A stretch of DNA of 61,080 bases. It comes from an uncultured Verrucomicrobia subdivision 3 bacterium (GTDB lineage: Bacteria > Verrucomicrobiota > Verrucomicrobiia > Limisphaerales > UBA11358). The DNA is taken from contig CAILMI010000007.1 of NCBI GenBank assembly GCA_903835255.1, positions 1 to 61,080 of the forward strand, written 5' to 3'. Within the stretch, counting starts at the first letter, position 1. Every line of letters starts with the position of its first letter. A program made the position numbers and the translations under genes. The notes beneath the pieces were generated by a model that ran no database searches, had not been told where the DNA came from, and saw only the letters and a list, made by a program, of their open reading frames with translations. This document shows positions 1-7,235 of the stretch, one piece after another.

Positions 1-363
1 ACACCGCCGCAAACTGACCACGCGGTGTGTCCAGCACACGGGTAAGAAATAAAATCTTCTGTTCCATCGGTCGAATATCAAGCCATGGCATAGGCAAAAG
101 CCTAACCTTAACCTGTTACCGATGTCTTGATACTGTACAGCGCTGCGCCGTCCGGTCGCCGAGCGCAGCGCCAGGCGACAAAGCGAGAGTAATGGCGCGT
201 GAAACCCGGCACAATTTGTTCCGCCCGCTCCGCGCGGTCGGGGACAGCGCAGCGCGCTTTCCCTACCAGGATTGGCGAGACCCAGTTTCAGAATCCGAGT
301 TCATTCGAACGACATGCTTCCAGCTAAGCGCGCTGGAAAGCGGGGACGATCAAAAGCGGGCGG
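1..363. other. Non-coding stretch downstream of the symporter
   Basis: No convincing gene is seen. The one open frame here has low-complexity Arg/Ser/Ala composition and no recognisable domain. The stretch holds a small palindrome (TAGGC AAAA GCCTA at 91-104). A motif at about 268-297 (AGGATTGGCGAG followed by GTTTC-GAAT) recurs in diverged form at about 13962-13992. No clear terminator for the symporter was found. Confidence 0.5.
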
Positions 364-2175
364 TCAATGTCCGGGCTGATGTTCCTGAATATATTCCTGC
401 TTCAAGCCCAGCTGTTCCGGGGCGTGCAGCACGAGCATCTTCATCCGCACATCCGACGGCACATCCTTGCGCGTGAGCCGGCTCACTACAATCATCAGGG
501 TGATGGCCAGCGGCACGGTCCAGATGGCGGGCTGCTCGCAGAGGATGCGGAGCAACGGATGATGCGACCAGAAGCCGTTCATGGGGGCGCACCCGGCAAA
601 AATCTTGCCCATCGGCCCCTTATCAAGCGCAAGATTGCTCACGTTAGTCAGGGTCGCCGCCACCAGCGCACACAAACCGCCGACCAGCATGCCCGTGGCC
701 GCGCCGCGCATCGTCATGCCGCGCCACCAGACCGACATGAACAGGAGCGGGAAATAGCTGGCGGCGGCGATGGCGAAGGCCTGCCCGACCATGAAATTGA
801 TTTCCAAGGGCTCAACAAAACTGCCCAGGATAATGGCAATGCCACCGATGAGCACGGCGGCGAATTTGAACATGCGCATCCGCTGTTCCGACGTGGATTG
901 AGGCCGCAACATCCGGCCATAGACATCATGGGCCAGGGCGCCGGTCATGGACACCAGCAGGCCGCTGAACGTGCTCATGAACGCCGCAAAGGCTCCCGCG
1001 CAGGTGATGCCGGAAAGGATCGAGCCCAGCGGCGCATACCGCTCATTCAATAGCCGCGGCAGCTCCAGAACAATCTTGTCGGTGCCCTTGGCGCCAATGC
1101 CGGAGTAGAGGTCGGGGAACAGATTCCGGCCCATCACGCCGAACACCGGCGGGACGACATAAAAGACGCCGATGAGAATCATCACCCACATGGTGGTGCG
1201 CTTGGCGGCGACGCCATTGGGGTTGGTGTAGAACCGCACCAGGATGTGCGGCAGGCCGGCGGTGCCGCAGACGAGGGCGATGATGAGCGAATACGTGTAG
1301 AGAAGGGAATAAGGCCTCGACTCCTCAGGGGTGAGATGCGCGGCTTTCGCCGCCTTGGTCGTCAGAGGGCCGAACGGGGACACCCAAGCGGCATCGGCCG
1401 GCGCCTTTTCAGGCAGCACCGCCCGATGAATCCCGACCCGGGGTGCAACGGCGTCAGCGGCCGAGGGGATGCCAGGGGCGGCGGGCGCCTGCATGGCGGC
1501 GGGCGTCAAGGAAACCGCATTGGCCCCGAGTTGATTGCCGTAAAAGCCGTACACCGACATCAGGACAAAAATCGGCACGCAGATGGCAAACAGCTTGATC
1601 CAGTATTGCACCGCCTGCACGAGGGTGATGCCTTTCATGCCGCCCAGCGCGACGTTGAGGGTGATCACGGAAGCCACCAGCGCCACCCCCACCCAATACG
1701 GCAGCCCCGGGAAAATGTAGGCCAGAGTCGTCCCCGCGCCCTTCATCTGCGGCATGGTGTAAAAAAAGCCGATGAACAGGACGAACACCACGGCGATTTT
1801 CCGGAACAGCGGCGAATCGTAGCGGCCCTCGGCGAAATCGGGGATGGTGTAGGCTCCAAAACGGCGCAGCGGCCCGGCAATGAACAGCAGCAGGAACAAA
1901 TAGCCGCACGCATAGCAGACCGGATACCAGAGCGCATCATAGCCTGAACTCATCACCATGCCCGCCACGCCCATGAACGAGGCGGCGCTCAAGTATTCCC
2001 CGGAGATGGCGCTGGAATTCCACCCCACGCTCACACTGCGGCCCGCCACAAAAAAGTCGCCCGCGGTCTTGGAGGTTTTAGCCGAGCGAAACCCCATCCA
2101 GATCGTCACGATCACCGTGATCAAACTAAACGACAGAATCCACGGATCCACCGAAAGGGCAAGCAAGGGGGTCAT
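364..2175 (-). CDS. Sodium:solute symporter, acetate permease (ActP) type
   Basis: Inner-membrane secondary transporter of the SSS family, expected to couple Na+ (or cation) entry to uptake of acetate or a similar small monocarboxylate. The 603-residue protein has many hydrophobic helices. It carries the SSS signature style near the N-terminus (GDFFVAGRSVSVGWNSSA, then the GEYLSAASFMG segment) and GGMKGITLVQAVQYW further on. A hydrophilic Ala/Pro-rich insert at about residues 225-285 is typical of the ActP branch. Its ATG overlaps the stop of the upstream DUF485 gene (ATGA), as in the yjcH-actP pair, so the two are probably translationally coupled. Substrate is inferred from family and partner only. 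Confidence 0.9.
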   Translation of the reverse strand: MTPLLALSVDPWILSFSLITVIVTIWMGFRSAKTSKTAGDFFVAGRSVSVGWNSSAISGEYLSAASFMGVAGMVMSSGYDALWYPVCYACGYLFLLLFIAGPLRRFGAYTIPDFAEGRYDSPLFRKIAVVFVLFIGFFYTMPQMKGAGTTLAYIFPGLPYWVGVALVASVITLNVALGGMKGITLVQAVQYWIKLFAICVPIFVLMSVYGFYGNQLGANAVSLTPAAMQAPAAPGIPSAADAVAPRVGIHRAVLPEKAPADAAWVSPFGPLTTKAAKAAHLTPEESRPYSLLYTYSLIIALVCGTAGLPHILVRFYTNPNGVAAKRTTMWVMILIGVFYVVPPVFGVMGRNLFPDLYSGIGAKGTDKIVLELPRLLNERYAPLGSILSGITCAGAFAAFMSTFSGLLVSMTGALAHDVYGRMLRPQSTSEQRMRMFKFAAVLIGGIAIILGSFVEPLEINFMVGQAFAIAAASYFPLLFMSVWWRGMTMRGAATGMLVGGLCALVAATLTNVSNLALDKGPMGKIFAGCAPMNGFWSHHPLLRILCEQPAIWTVPLAITLMIVVSRLTRKDVPSDVRMKMLVLHAPEQLGLKQEYIQEHQPGH

Positions 2176-2510
2176 GATTTGAGTTTGTCCCCGCCCTGAA
2201 CTTCAGCGACCTCCTGATTCTCCAGCGCAATCGAGCGCCGGATGAAGAAGAAGGAGATGCACCACACGGCGGGAAAAAAACCGATGCCCAGCAGGAACCA
2301 GGTCAGCGTGAAACCGCCGATCCGCGTGGCCATCAGTTCCGGGAGGAAATAATTCGCCAGGGGCAGACCGAGCAGCACCAGCAGAAAACAAAGCGCGCAG
2401 GCAATGGACAGCTTGAGCTGCCGGCGCATCAACAAATGAAGGAATTGCTCGCTGTGAATGTCCGGCTTCACCGGGGCAGAATGGGGCGTATTCAAGATTG
2501 CAGTTTTCAA
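2172..2510 (-). CDS. DUF485 (YjcH-like) membrane protein, partner of the symporter
   Basis: Small protein with two hydrophobic helices (LSIACALCFLLVLLGLPLAN and a following FTLTWFLLGIGFFPAVW segment) and a charged C-terminus, matching the DUF485/YjcH family that nearly always precedes acetate-type SSS symporters. An ATG-only reading would start far upstream in low-complexity sequence. The family N-terminus fits a TTG start at 2510 giving 112 residues; an in-frame TTG at 2495 is an alternative and the first internal ATG would cut into the conserved part. Its stop overlaps the symporter start. Function in the family is not established. Confidence 0.75.
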   Translation of the reverse strand: MKTAILNTPHSAPVKPDIHSEQFLHLLMRRQLKLSIACALCFLLVLLGLPLANYFLPELMATRIGGFTLTWFLLGIGFFPAVWCISFFFIRRSIALENQEVAEVQGGDKLKS

Positions 2511-2791
2511 AAAAACGCCCCGCCCGTCAAGCGCCCGTTTGAAATCCGTTTGAAATCCCCAATCCCGGCAGGCGAGCGGGCGCGCCGCATCCAACACCTC
2601 CGGCACCTCCCGCAGCGGCATACCCACTGCTTCACGGCCCTCCCCTGCCCCGCCTCCAAGCCTCTCGCGTTGCACCGCCGCTAGAGGGACGCCCCCATTG
2701 CCTCGGTTTCGCCATACACTCCGGCGGCGTCCATGGCGGCGGTCGACAGATTGACGGCCGCAAGCCATTATGATACTAGTTTGATACTGAA

Positions 2792-2986
2792 ATGCCGCGC
2801 AAGGTGCGACAACTGATAGCCGACTTGGAAAAGGCTGGGTTTATGAACCGGGGCGGCAAGGGCAGCCATTGGAACTTCACGCATCCGGCAGTGCTGGGCA
2901 AAGAATCCGCCGATGACGCGGATGAAGCGTGGCTACCGAGATTCAAAGAAAAACCCGCATCCGATGAAGGAGGCGGGTCTCTGTGA
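2792..2986 (+). pseudogene. HicA-like toxin fragment
   Basis: The first 33 residues match the HicA (YcfA) mRNA-interferase fold: a start like MPRKVRQLIADLEKAGF, followed by GGKGSHWNFTHP. The GSH histidine is the catalytic-type residue of HicA. After that the usual GDDAKxYQEK end is not clearly recognisable (GKESADDADEAWLPRFKEK), and no HicB antitoxin gene lies next to it. It is therefore either a diverged orphan or a decayed relic. Its 3' end overlaps the terminator hairpin of the convergent PEP-CTERM gene. Homology moderately sure; functionality doubtful. Confidence 0.55.
2953..2978 (-). terminator. Intrinsic terminator of the PEP-CTERM gene
   Basis: Inverted repeat ACCCGC (2953-2958) / GCGGGT (2973-2978). 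Read on the minus strand it is followed by a T-run (GCGGGTTTTTC). It sits 26 bp beyond the stop of the PEP-CTERM gene. Confidence 0.6.
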
Positions 2987-3003
2987 AAAGATCCAGAACT
3001 GTT

Positions 3004-3681
3004 TTAAGCCGTCTTCTTCCGGCGCATCGCCATCCCCATCCCGAGAGCTCCCATGCCCAAGAGCGCGTAGGTGGAAGGTTCGGGGACAGCGGCCACCGTG
3101 TAATCGTAAGTCAGTGACAATCCATAGGTGGTGACCCAGTTGTCAAAATTGAAGGAAACGTATTGGCCTCCGGGACCGCCAACACTATACTGATTGGGTA
3201 TTACCGCTGCATCGAAGGAGACGAGGCCAGAACCTATGTATGAGTCTAAGTTAGCGGAGAGATTTGTCACACGACTAGCCGTATTGTTGAAGAGTTCATA
3301 TTCAGAGAGTGTGAATGTCTGGCTCGAGTTTGTGATTTGAACACCACTCATCCCCGGGGTGGTGGACGCAGAAACATAATTATTTTTCAGTTGAGCAGCA
3401 CCGTTTTGGATGTCTTTAATGACATAGTTAGCTTTAATGCCCTGAGCATTAGATTTTACACCGTTTGTTGCGGCTTCGTTGAAAGAGCCTGAATTCACAC
3501 AGCTGACAATCGAGAAGGTGACGCCCGTCAAGGTTCCGAGGGAAGAATCGAACTGATTAAAAGAGAATCTATCGTACGTGTTCGCACTTATAGCATGAGA
3601 GTCTGATTGAAACACAGTATCTGCCTGTGATGAACTGACGGCTATCAATGTGACTGCGAGTAATTGAAGAATTTTTTTCAT
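3004..3681 (-). CDS. PEP-CTERM sorting domain protein
   Basis: Exported protein of 225 residues. It has an N-terminal signal peptide (MKKILQLLAVTLIAVSSSQA, cleavage after about residue 20). A Ser/Thr/Asn-rich beta-type body follows, with no catalytic motif seen. The end is a classic PEP-CTERM tag: VPEPSTYALLGMGALGMG, a short hydrophobic helix, then a basic RRKK tail. Such proteins are recognised by an exosortase and anchored or released at the surface, often with exopolysaccharide; no exosortase gene is in this window. The gene is more AT-rich than its neighbours, as is its 5' region. Body function unknown. Confidence 0.92.
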   Translation of the reverse strand: MKKILQLLAVTLIAVSSSQADTVFQSDSHAISANTYDRFSFNQFDSSLGTLTGVTFSIVSCVNSGSFNEAATNGVKSNAQGIKANYVIKDIQNGAAQLKNNYVSASTTPGMSGVQITNSSQTFTLSEYELFNNTASRVTNLSANLDSYIGSGLVSFDAAVIPNQYSVGGPGGQYVSFNFDNWVTTYGLSLTYDYTVAAVPEPSTYALLGMGALGMGMAMRRKKTA

Positions 3682-3848
3682 GGTATGTATGGATGTTATG
3701 TATGGATTTTTAAGACTTACGTTTTCTGTTGGTACCTACATATAATAAGTTTTTTTAATTTTAAGTATATGTTTATATTTTGTACTATCGGAAGTTTAAA
3801 TGGATAAGAGATCAATTCTTGATATTGCCCCCCCTTCCCGACGCCGCC

Positions 3849-3877
3849 ATTCGCGTTAATTCGTGAAATTCGCGTCT
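3849..3877. repeat. Dispersed motif, copy 1
   Basis: The motif ATTCGCGTTAATTCGTGAAA and its continuation recur with few changes at 7125-7154. In both places the sequence TCTTGATATTG lies some 25-45 bp upstream. It marks both sides of the cassette/prophage-remnant island. Confidence 0.55.
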
Positions 3878-4114
3878 CACCCGGGCCTGAACCCCTTCCC
3901 GCTTCGTGCGCTCCGGATAAAGCCAATGAGTGTGGGTTGACGTGTCGGCGCTTTGCGCCTCGGAGTGATTCAATATGAGATCGCTTCGCTCACACACTGA
4001 AATGAAATGTGAGTTCGCTGGTGCTCACACACACGAACGCGCGCTGTGCAAGGCGTGAGTCGTCCCGTTTGACGCAATGGATGCGTCTGTCGCGCGCATA
4101 GGCATATCGCTCAT

Positions 4115-4146
4115 GCCCGCCCGGCCCTGCGGGCCGGGGAGCGGGC
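4115..4146. repeat. GC-rich two-step hairpin
   Basis: Outer arms GCCCGC (4115-4120) / GCGGGC (4141-4146) enclose inner arms CCGGCCC / GGGCCGG around a TGC loop. No U-tract on either side, so it is unlikely to be a simple terminator. Confidence 0.5.
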
Positions 4147-4560
4147 ACCGGCCAGCTCTCTTAGGCTTCAGTATGGTACCCTGACGGCTGGCCTTTTCGC
4201 TCACGCGCGCGAAGGGCGGTACCTACGCCTTATGGGATACGTTCAGTTCATACGGACACCGTAGGTTCGCCGTGCAAAGTCGCGCGTGTATGCCAAAGAC
4301 AATGTTAGGGGGAACATGTAAGCTCGGCGCTTCGCGCACTCGCTGGATAAACCGTCACCAAGCCTCACAAGTCTGCGACATGTTTCGGCACGGTTCCGGT
4401 CGGGCGGCGGCAGACTCATCCCTTTTGTTCCTGCTCATTGCATTCTGCTCCGGCTCATTCCGCCACCGCTGCGCTTTCGGCTCCATTTCATCGCCTCCGC
4501 TCCATTCCATTCCGCAGTCCAAAACTAAGACTGCCGGAAAACCCGCCCGCAAGAAAGCAG

Positions 4561-4672
4561 CCCGCGAGCCTGCGGCACGGGTCAGACCAGGCAATAACAC
4601 CGCGCGCCTGCGGCACGGTGCAAAACCAGCAATAGCCCGCGAGCCTTCAGCACGGGCCGGACAAGGCATTAG
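4561..4672. repeat. Three degenerate about 37-bp tandem repeats
   Basis: Units start near 4561, 4599 and 4636. Each reads approximately CCGCGAGCCTGCGGCACGG followed by a G/CA-rich part ending in CAATA or CATTA. Unit 1 and unit 3 both begin CCCGCGAGCC. There are no unique spacers, so this is not a CRISPR array. Confidence 0.6.
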
Positions 4673-5017
4673 CTGCCAGACCGGACGGCTTTCGCTTGTT
4701 CCACGCCCTGGCCCTGCGGGACCAGGCACGCTCCACGGCGCAGAAACCGCCCGGACAGGCGGACTCAGCTAAATTATCTGAGACCCTGACACAGCAGCTC
4801 CACGGCCTGCGGGCACGACCCCGAGCCGGCCCTCCAGCCTCTTCGCTCTGCATCAGGGACTCCGATAGACAGGGCTCACGCTGGCGCGCTGATCCCAAGC
4901 AACGCGGTCCAGACCTCCCCGACCCAAGACAACGCGTTCAGGCGGGCGTTGGCATGGCGGAACGGCTCCACCTACAGTGCTCGGCTGCGCCTGTGCGCCT
5001 GAGGTTCGCCTTGCTAC

Positions 5018-5175
5018 CCGGAAGAGGCACAACCCACGTTATATTCAAAGCCGCCCCTAAAACCGGTTTCCGCAAGCGGACCCTCCGATTTGGGGGACCC
5101 CGCCGTCTCCCCGCGAGTGCCCGCGCCCGACGGCCCGGTTCATTGAAATATAACATGCTGTTGTGCCACCTCCGG
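5018..5175. mobile_element. MITE-like element with about 40-bp inverted ends
   Basis: The left end (CCGGAAGAGGCACAAC, 5018-5033) matches the reverse complement of the right end (CCGGAGGTGGCACAAC, 5160-5175) at 14 of 16 positions. The match continues inward: GTTATATT-CAA on the left faces GTTATATTTCAA on the right. The 158-bp whole has no gene. It resembles a non-autonomous miniature inverted-repeat element, or alternatively a long structured RNA; no partner transposase was found. Confidence 0.55.
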
Positions 5176-5191
5176 CGGCTTCACTGTCATG

Positions 5192-5232
5192 GAAACTGCT
5201 AATCCGGACCTCGCGCTCGTCCGGGCAGTTTC
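5192..5232. repeat. Interrupted hairpin
   Basis: GAAACTGC (5192-5199) and CCGGAC (5204-5209) pair with GTCCGG (5219-5224) and GCAGTTTC (5225-5232). The structure is asymmetric with a 4-nt bulge and lies 260 bp before the first cassette. Confidence 0.5.
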
Positions 5233-5492
5233 TACGCCAGCTCGCCGGCATCCGGCACGCCAACGCCCGCCTTCACTCCAGCCATGACACGTCGGGGAGG
5301 TCTAACCCCAAAGCCCCCCACCCATCCCCCGGAGCGCCGGCCACGCTGTGGCCTCGCCCCCCTTCCAATCCCCAAGGGGGGCTGCGCCAAGGGAATGAGG
5401 CTGCCTCTTTAAAGGCTGGACAAGAATTTGGGTGAGATTTAAGGTTTTATAATTACTATCAGATAGGGCGCAAAACCGGAGGCCTGTTATCT

Positions 5493-5499
5493 GTTAGGC
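5493..5499 (+). other. Integron-type core site GTTAGGC starting the cassette array
   Basis: GTTAGGC fits the integron recombination consensus GTTRRRY and lies 52 bp before the first cassette gene. No matching RYYYAAC box with a long palindrome is seen 60-130 bp upstream, so it may be the core of an attI site or the surviving half of a lost attC. Confidence 0.5.
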
Positions 5500-5550
5500 G
5501 GCATTCGCGCATCGCAATCTCGGATGCACACCAGACAGAAAGAAACAAAT

Positions 5551-5955
5551 ATGAAACACATCGCAACATTGATGGCGAGTCTCGCTTTGATAGGATTCGG
5601 GTTCCCACCGGGCGTCCTTGCCGCCGGGCATCAAAATACCGGAGTGGTAGGGCAGGTGTTCATCGACGCCTGCGCTGCGGTTCATCCAGGAGACGTTTGC
5701 CTCTTTCCCTACAAAACCAGCATTACGGTCCTGGCCGATGACGGCCGAGTCGTTGCAGATGTTGACACGGACGACCACGGACGATTCAAGGTCCGGCTTA
5801 AGCCCGGCGCCTACATGCTGGTTCCTTTCATCCCCAATGCTGGCCAGTTTTTCTATCCCTATCCGTATGCGGCACCACTTGAAGTGGCTGTAACGAAGAA
5901 AGACATTAGGCATGTCAGGCCAGTGACTATCATTTATGATAGCGGGATTCGGTAA
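5551..5955 (+). CDS. Cassette gene 1: secreted carboxypeptidase-regulatory-like protein
   Basis: 134-residue protein with an N-terminal signal peptide (MKHIATLMASLALIGFG, cleavage near an ALA-type site around residue 26). A beta-sandwich-like domain follows, with the pattern GVVGQVFIDAC, VLADDGRVVADVDTDDHGRF and LKPGAYMLVPF. This pattern is typical of transthyretin/carboxypeptidase-regulatory-like repeats in extracytoplasmic proteins. The start at 5551 is preferred over an ATG at 5524 because it opens the signal peptide and is preceded by an AGAAAGAA stretch. The gene lies alone between a GTTAGGC core and an attC-like palindrome, in the array orientation. Biological role unknown. Confidence 0.7.
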   Translation: MKHIATLMASLALIGFGFPPGVLAAGHQNTGVVGQVFIDACAAVHPGDVCLFPYKTSITVLADDGRVVADVDTDDHGRFKVRLKPGAYMLVPFIPNAGQFFYPYPYAAPLEVAVTKKDIRHVRPVTIIYDSGIR

Positions 5956-5964
5956 CGTGACGCC

Positions 5965-6063
5965 GCCTAACCATTCGCCGGAGCCAACCGCCGTTGGCGC
6001 TGGCCGTTCCGCGATCGCGGTTCACGCCGCGAGTTGGAGATGTCACAGCTTTGTTCGTTAGCC
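5965..6063 (+). other. attC-like site 1
   Basis: Starts with GCCTAAC (5965-5971) and ends with GTTAGCC (6057-6063), the two outer R boxes expected of a 99-bp attC. Between them is an imperfect palindrome whose tip is CCGCGATCGCGG (6010-6021), with additional matching arms (CCAAC and GGCG paired with GTTGG and CGCC on the far side). The left half shares the block CGCCGGAGCCAACCGC with the second site and, partly, the third. Confidence 0.75.
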
Positions 6064-6085
6064 TTCAGTCGCAGACTATTAATAA

Positions 6086-6478
6086 ATGAAACCTAAATTC
6101 ATTGCAGCGCTTGTGATTCTCACGCTCGCTTGCATTGCAGCTTACATCTACACGCGACCGCCAAGCGACGCGAAGCGTTACTTAGATTTGAAGCAAGCAG
6201 GTAGCCGTTACCAACAGACGCACTCTGAATCCGACCGTAAGAGGCTTGAAGCCGACAAGCAGGCGCTGATGGCATCCGGCTACTTTGTAGAAGTTGCGAT
6301 ACCCGTTTCAAACTTGCGCACGAGGCTGGAAGTAGTGAGGACCAGGCTGGCAGACAATTTTAGACAGAGCGAAGCTTACTACGAGGCTAAGCTGGACTGG
6401 TTGAAAAACGAGGTTCGCTTGATTTGCCGCCGGGACGATGTTTTGATGTGGCAGAATTTATTGCGCGACTACAAATGA
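6086..6478 (+). CDS. Cassette gene 2: membrane-anchored helical protein
   Basis: 130 residues. An N-terminal hydrophobic helix (FIAALVILTLACIAAYIY) acts as signal anchor, followed by a charged, mostly alpha-helical domain (YQQTHSESDRKRLEADKQAL, later an ALAD-type LRTRLEVVRTRLADNFRQ stretch with coiled-coil character). No known catalytic motif. It begins 29 bp after the attC 1 core cut site and ends a few bases before attC 2, the tight one-gene packing usual for integron cassettes. No function can be assigned. Confidence 0.65.
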   Translation: MKPKFIAALVILTLACIAAYIYTRPPSDAKRYLDLKQAGSRYQQTHSESDRKRLEADKQALMASGYFVEVAIPVSNLRTRLEVVRTRLADNFRQSEAYYEAKLDWLKNEVRLICRRDDVLMWQNLLRDYK

Positions 6479-6485
6479 CCATGTT

Positions 6486-6583
6486 GCCTCAACAGTCGCC
6501 GGAGCCAACCGCTGATGGTATGCGCCGTTCCGCGATCGTAGTTGCTCTCCGAGTTGGCGGTGGCTCAGTTTTTTTTGTTAGGC
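6486..6583 (+). other. attC-like site 2
   Basis: 98 bp ending in a perfect GTTAGGC core (6577-6583). The left box is irregular: GCCTCAAC (6486-6493), one base longer than the RYYYAAC consensus. It shares CAGTCGCCGGAGCCAACCGC with the left half of site 1, and CCGTTCCGCGATCG at the apex. The right half again carries GAGTTGG as in site 1. Confidence 0.7.
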
Positions 6584-6596
6584 ATCTTTGAGATTT

Positions 6597-6869
6597 ATGA
6601 GCAAGATACCGCCAGTCATGGAACCTGAGCCAAAAAAAGCTAGCAAGAAGTCCAAGGGTTTTTTCTCGCCAACGATTGTCCGCACGATTTCATTCGCCAT
6701 CATTTCTGTTTGCATCGTTTTTAGTGTGGTGATGTGCATTTTGGCGATTTGGGATTTTGCCAATAAGGATACGCTTTGGCGCATGGTAGCATCCTGCGTT
6801 GTGGTTGCTGGCGGGACAGCACTTTTTGCTATTGCGAATATTTTATTTGGAGGAGAGAAAGATGCCTAA
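6597..6869 (+). CDS. Cassette gene 3: small two-helix membrane protein
   Basis: 90 residues. A Lys/Pro-rich cytoplasmic start (MSKIPPVMEPEPKKASKKSK) precedes two hydrophobic helices (VRTISFAIISVCIVFSVVMC and VASCVVVAGGTALFAIANIL). The ATG at 6597 lies 20 bp after the GTTAGGC of site 2; an in-frame TTG at 6588 is possible. The stop codon TAA is embedded in the GCCTAAC box of attC 3, a feature often seen in compact cassettes. No family recognised. Confidence 0.65.
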   Translation: MSKIPPVMEPEPKKASKKSKGFFSPTIVRTISFAIISVCIVFSVVMCILAIWDFANKDTLWRMVASCVVVAGGTALFAIANILFGGEKDA

Positions 6870-6931
6870 CCAGTCGCCGGAGCCCTCCGCCGTTGGCGCT
6901 ATCCGTTCCGCTGTCGCGGTTCACGCCGCCT
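6864..6931 (+). other. Truncated attC-like site 3
   Basis: Begins with GCCTAAC (6864-6870) and follows site 1 closely (CGCCGGAGCC, CCGTTGGCGCT, GCGGTTCACGCCGC). It breaks off at about 6930: the expected right arm and GTTRRRY core are missing. The sequence switches directly into an antisense phage terminase remnant. Confidence 0.65.
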
Positions 6932-7079
6932 AAACCCCCCTTAGCTTCCGCACCGTGATCGTCCGGGTCTTGGTCGCCACCAAATAACGCAGGCAGTCCG
7001 CCGCATCGTCGCCGCCCACGCCCTCCTCATCGGCGTCCACTTTCAACACGTCCTCAGGCCGGTTCGGATCGTAAAAGGG
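6930..7079 (-). pseudogene. Phage terminase large subunit, C-terminal remnant
   Basis: On the minus strand about 46 codons read DPNRPEDVLKVDADEEG, then GGDDAADCLRYLVATK and VRKLRGV before a TAG at 6930-6932. This DPNxPEDVLKVDAD...GGDDAADALRY pattern is the C-terminal end of large terminase subunits of tailed phages. Upstream the homology stops at about 7079, where the dispersed motif region begins, so more than 400 codons are missing. It is a prophage scar joined to the truncated attC. Recognition by eye, moderate certainty. Confidence 0.55.
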
Positions 7080-7124
7080 TCTTGATATTGATTATTTTAC
7101 CCCTTTCGCCTGCAAAGCCGTCCC

Positions 7125-7154
7125 CATTCGCGTCCATTCGTGAAATTCGTGTCT
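7125..7154. repeat. Dispersed motif, copy 2
   Basis: ATTCGCGTCCATTCGTGAAA and its continuation, differing at a few positions from 3849-3877, again with TCTTGATATTG upstream (7080-7090). Confidence 0.55.
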
Positions 7155-7235
7155 GGATTTCTACCACCCTGGCGCAAACTCTTATTTCGGAGTTCGGGCT
7201 AAATACGGCTAGCGGCCGGCTGGGGGGGGAGAGCG

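Larger units (their letters stand above)
3682..5492. other. Repeat-rich intergenic island upstream of the cassette array
   Basis: About 1.8 kb without a credible gene; the longer open frames are low-complexity Arg/Pro/Ala readings. It contains an AT-rich stretch (3700-3810), a copy of a dispersed motif (3849-3877), a strong GC hairpin (4115-4146), three degenerate 37-bp direct repeats (4561-4672), a 158-bp inverted-repeat element (5018-5175) and a smaller hairpin (5192-5232). No integrase gene or remnant was recognised on either strand. Confidence 0.6.

Noticed and set aside
27-476. Open frame of 149 codons at the left edge
   Set aside because: Arg/Ser/Ala-rich, overlaps the 3' end of the symporter in antisense and has no domain or signal.
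4561-4672. Possible CRISPR array
   Set aside because: Units are contiguous and degenerate, with no unique spacers and no cas genes anywhere in the window.
4272-4772. Open frames of 120-170 codons on both strands in the island
   Set aside because: They cross the degenerate tandem repeats and have composition typical of GC-rich non-coding DNA.
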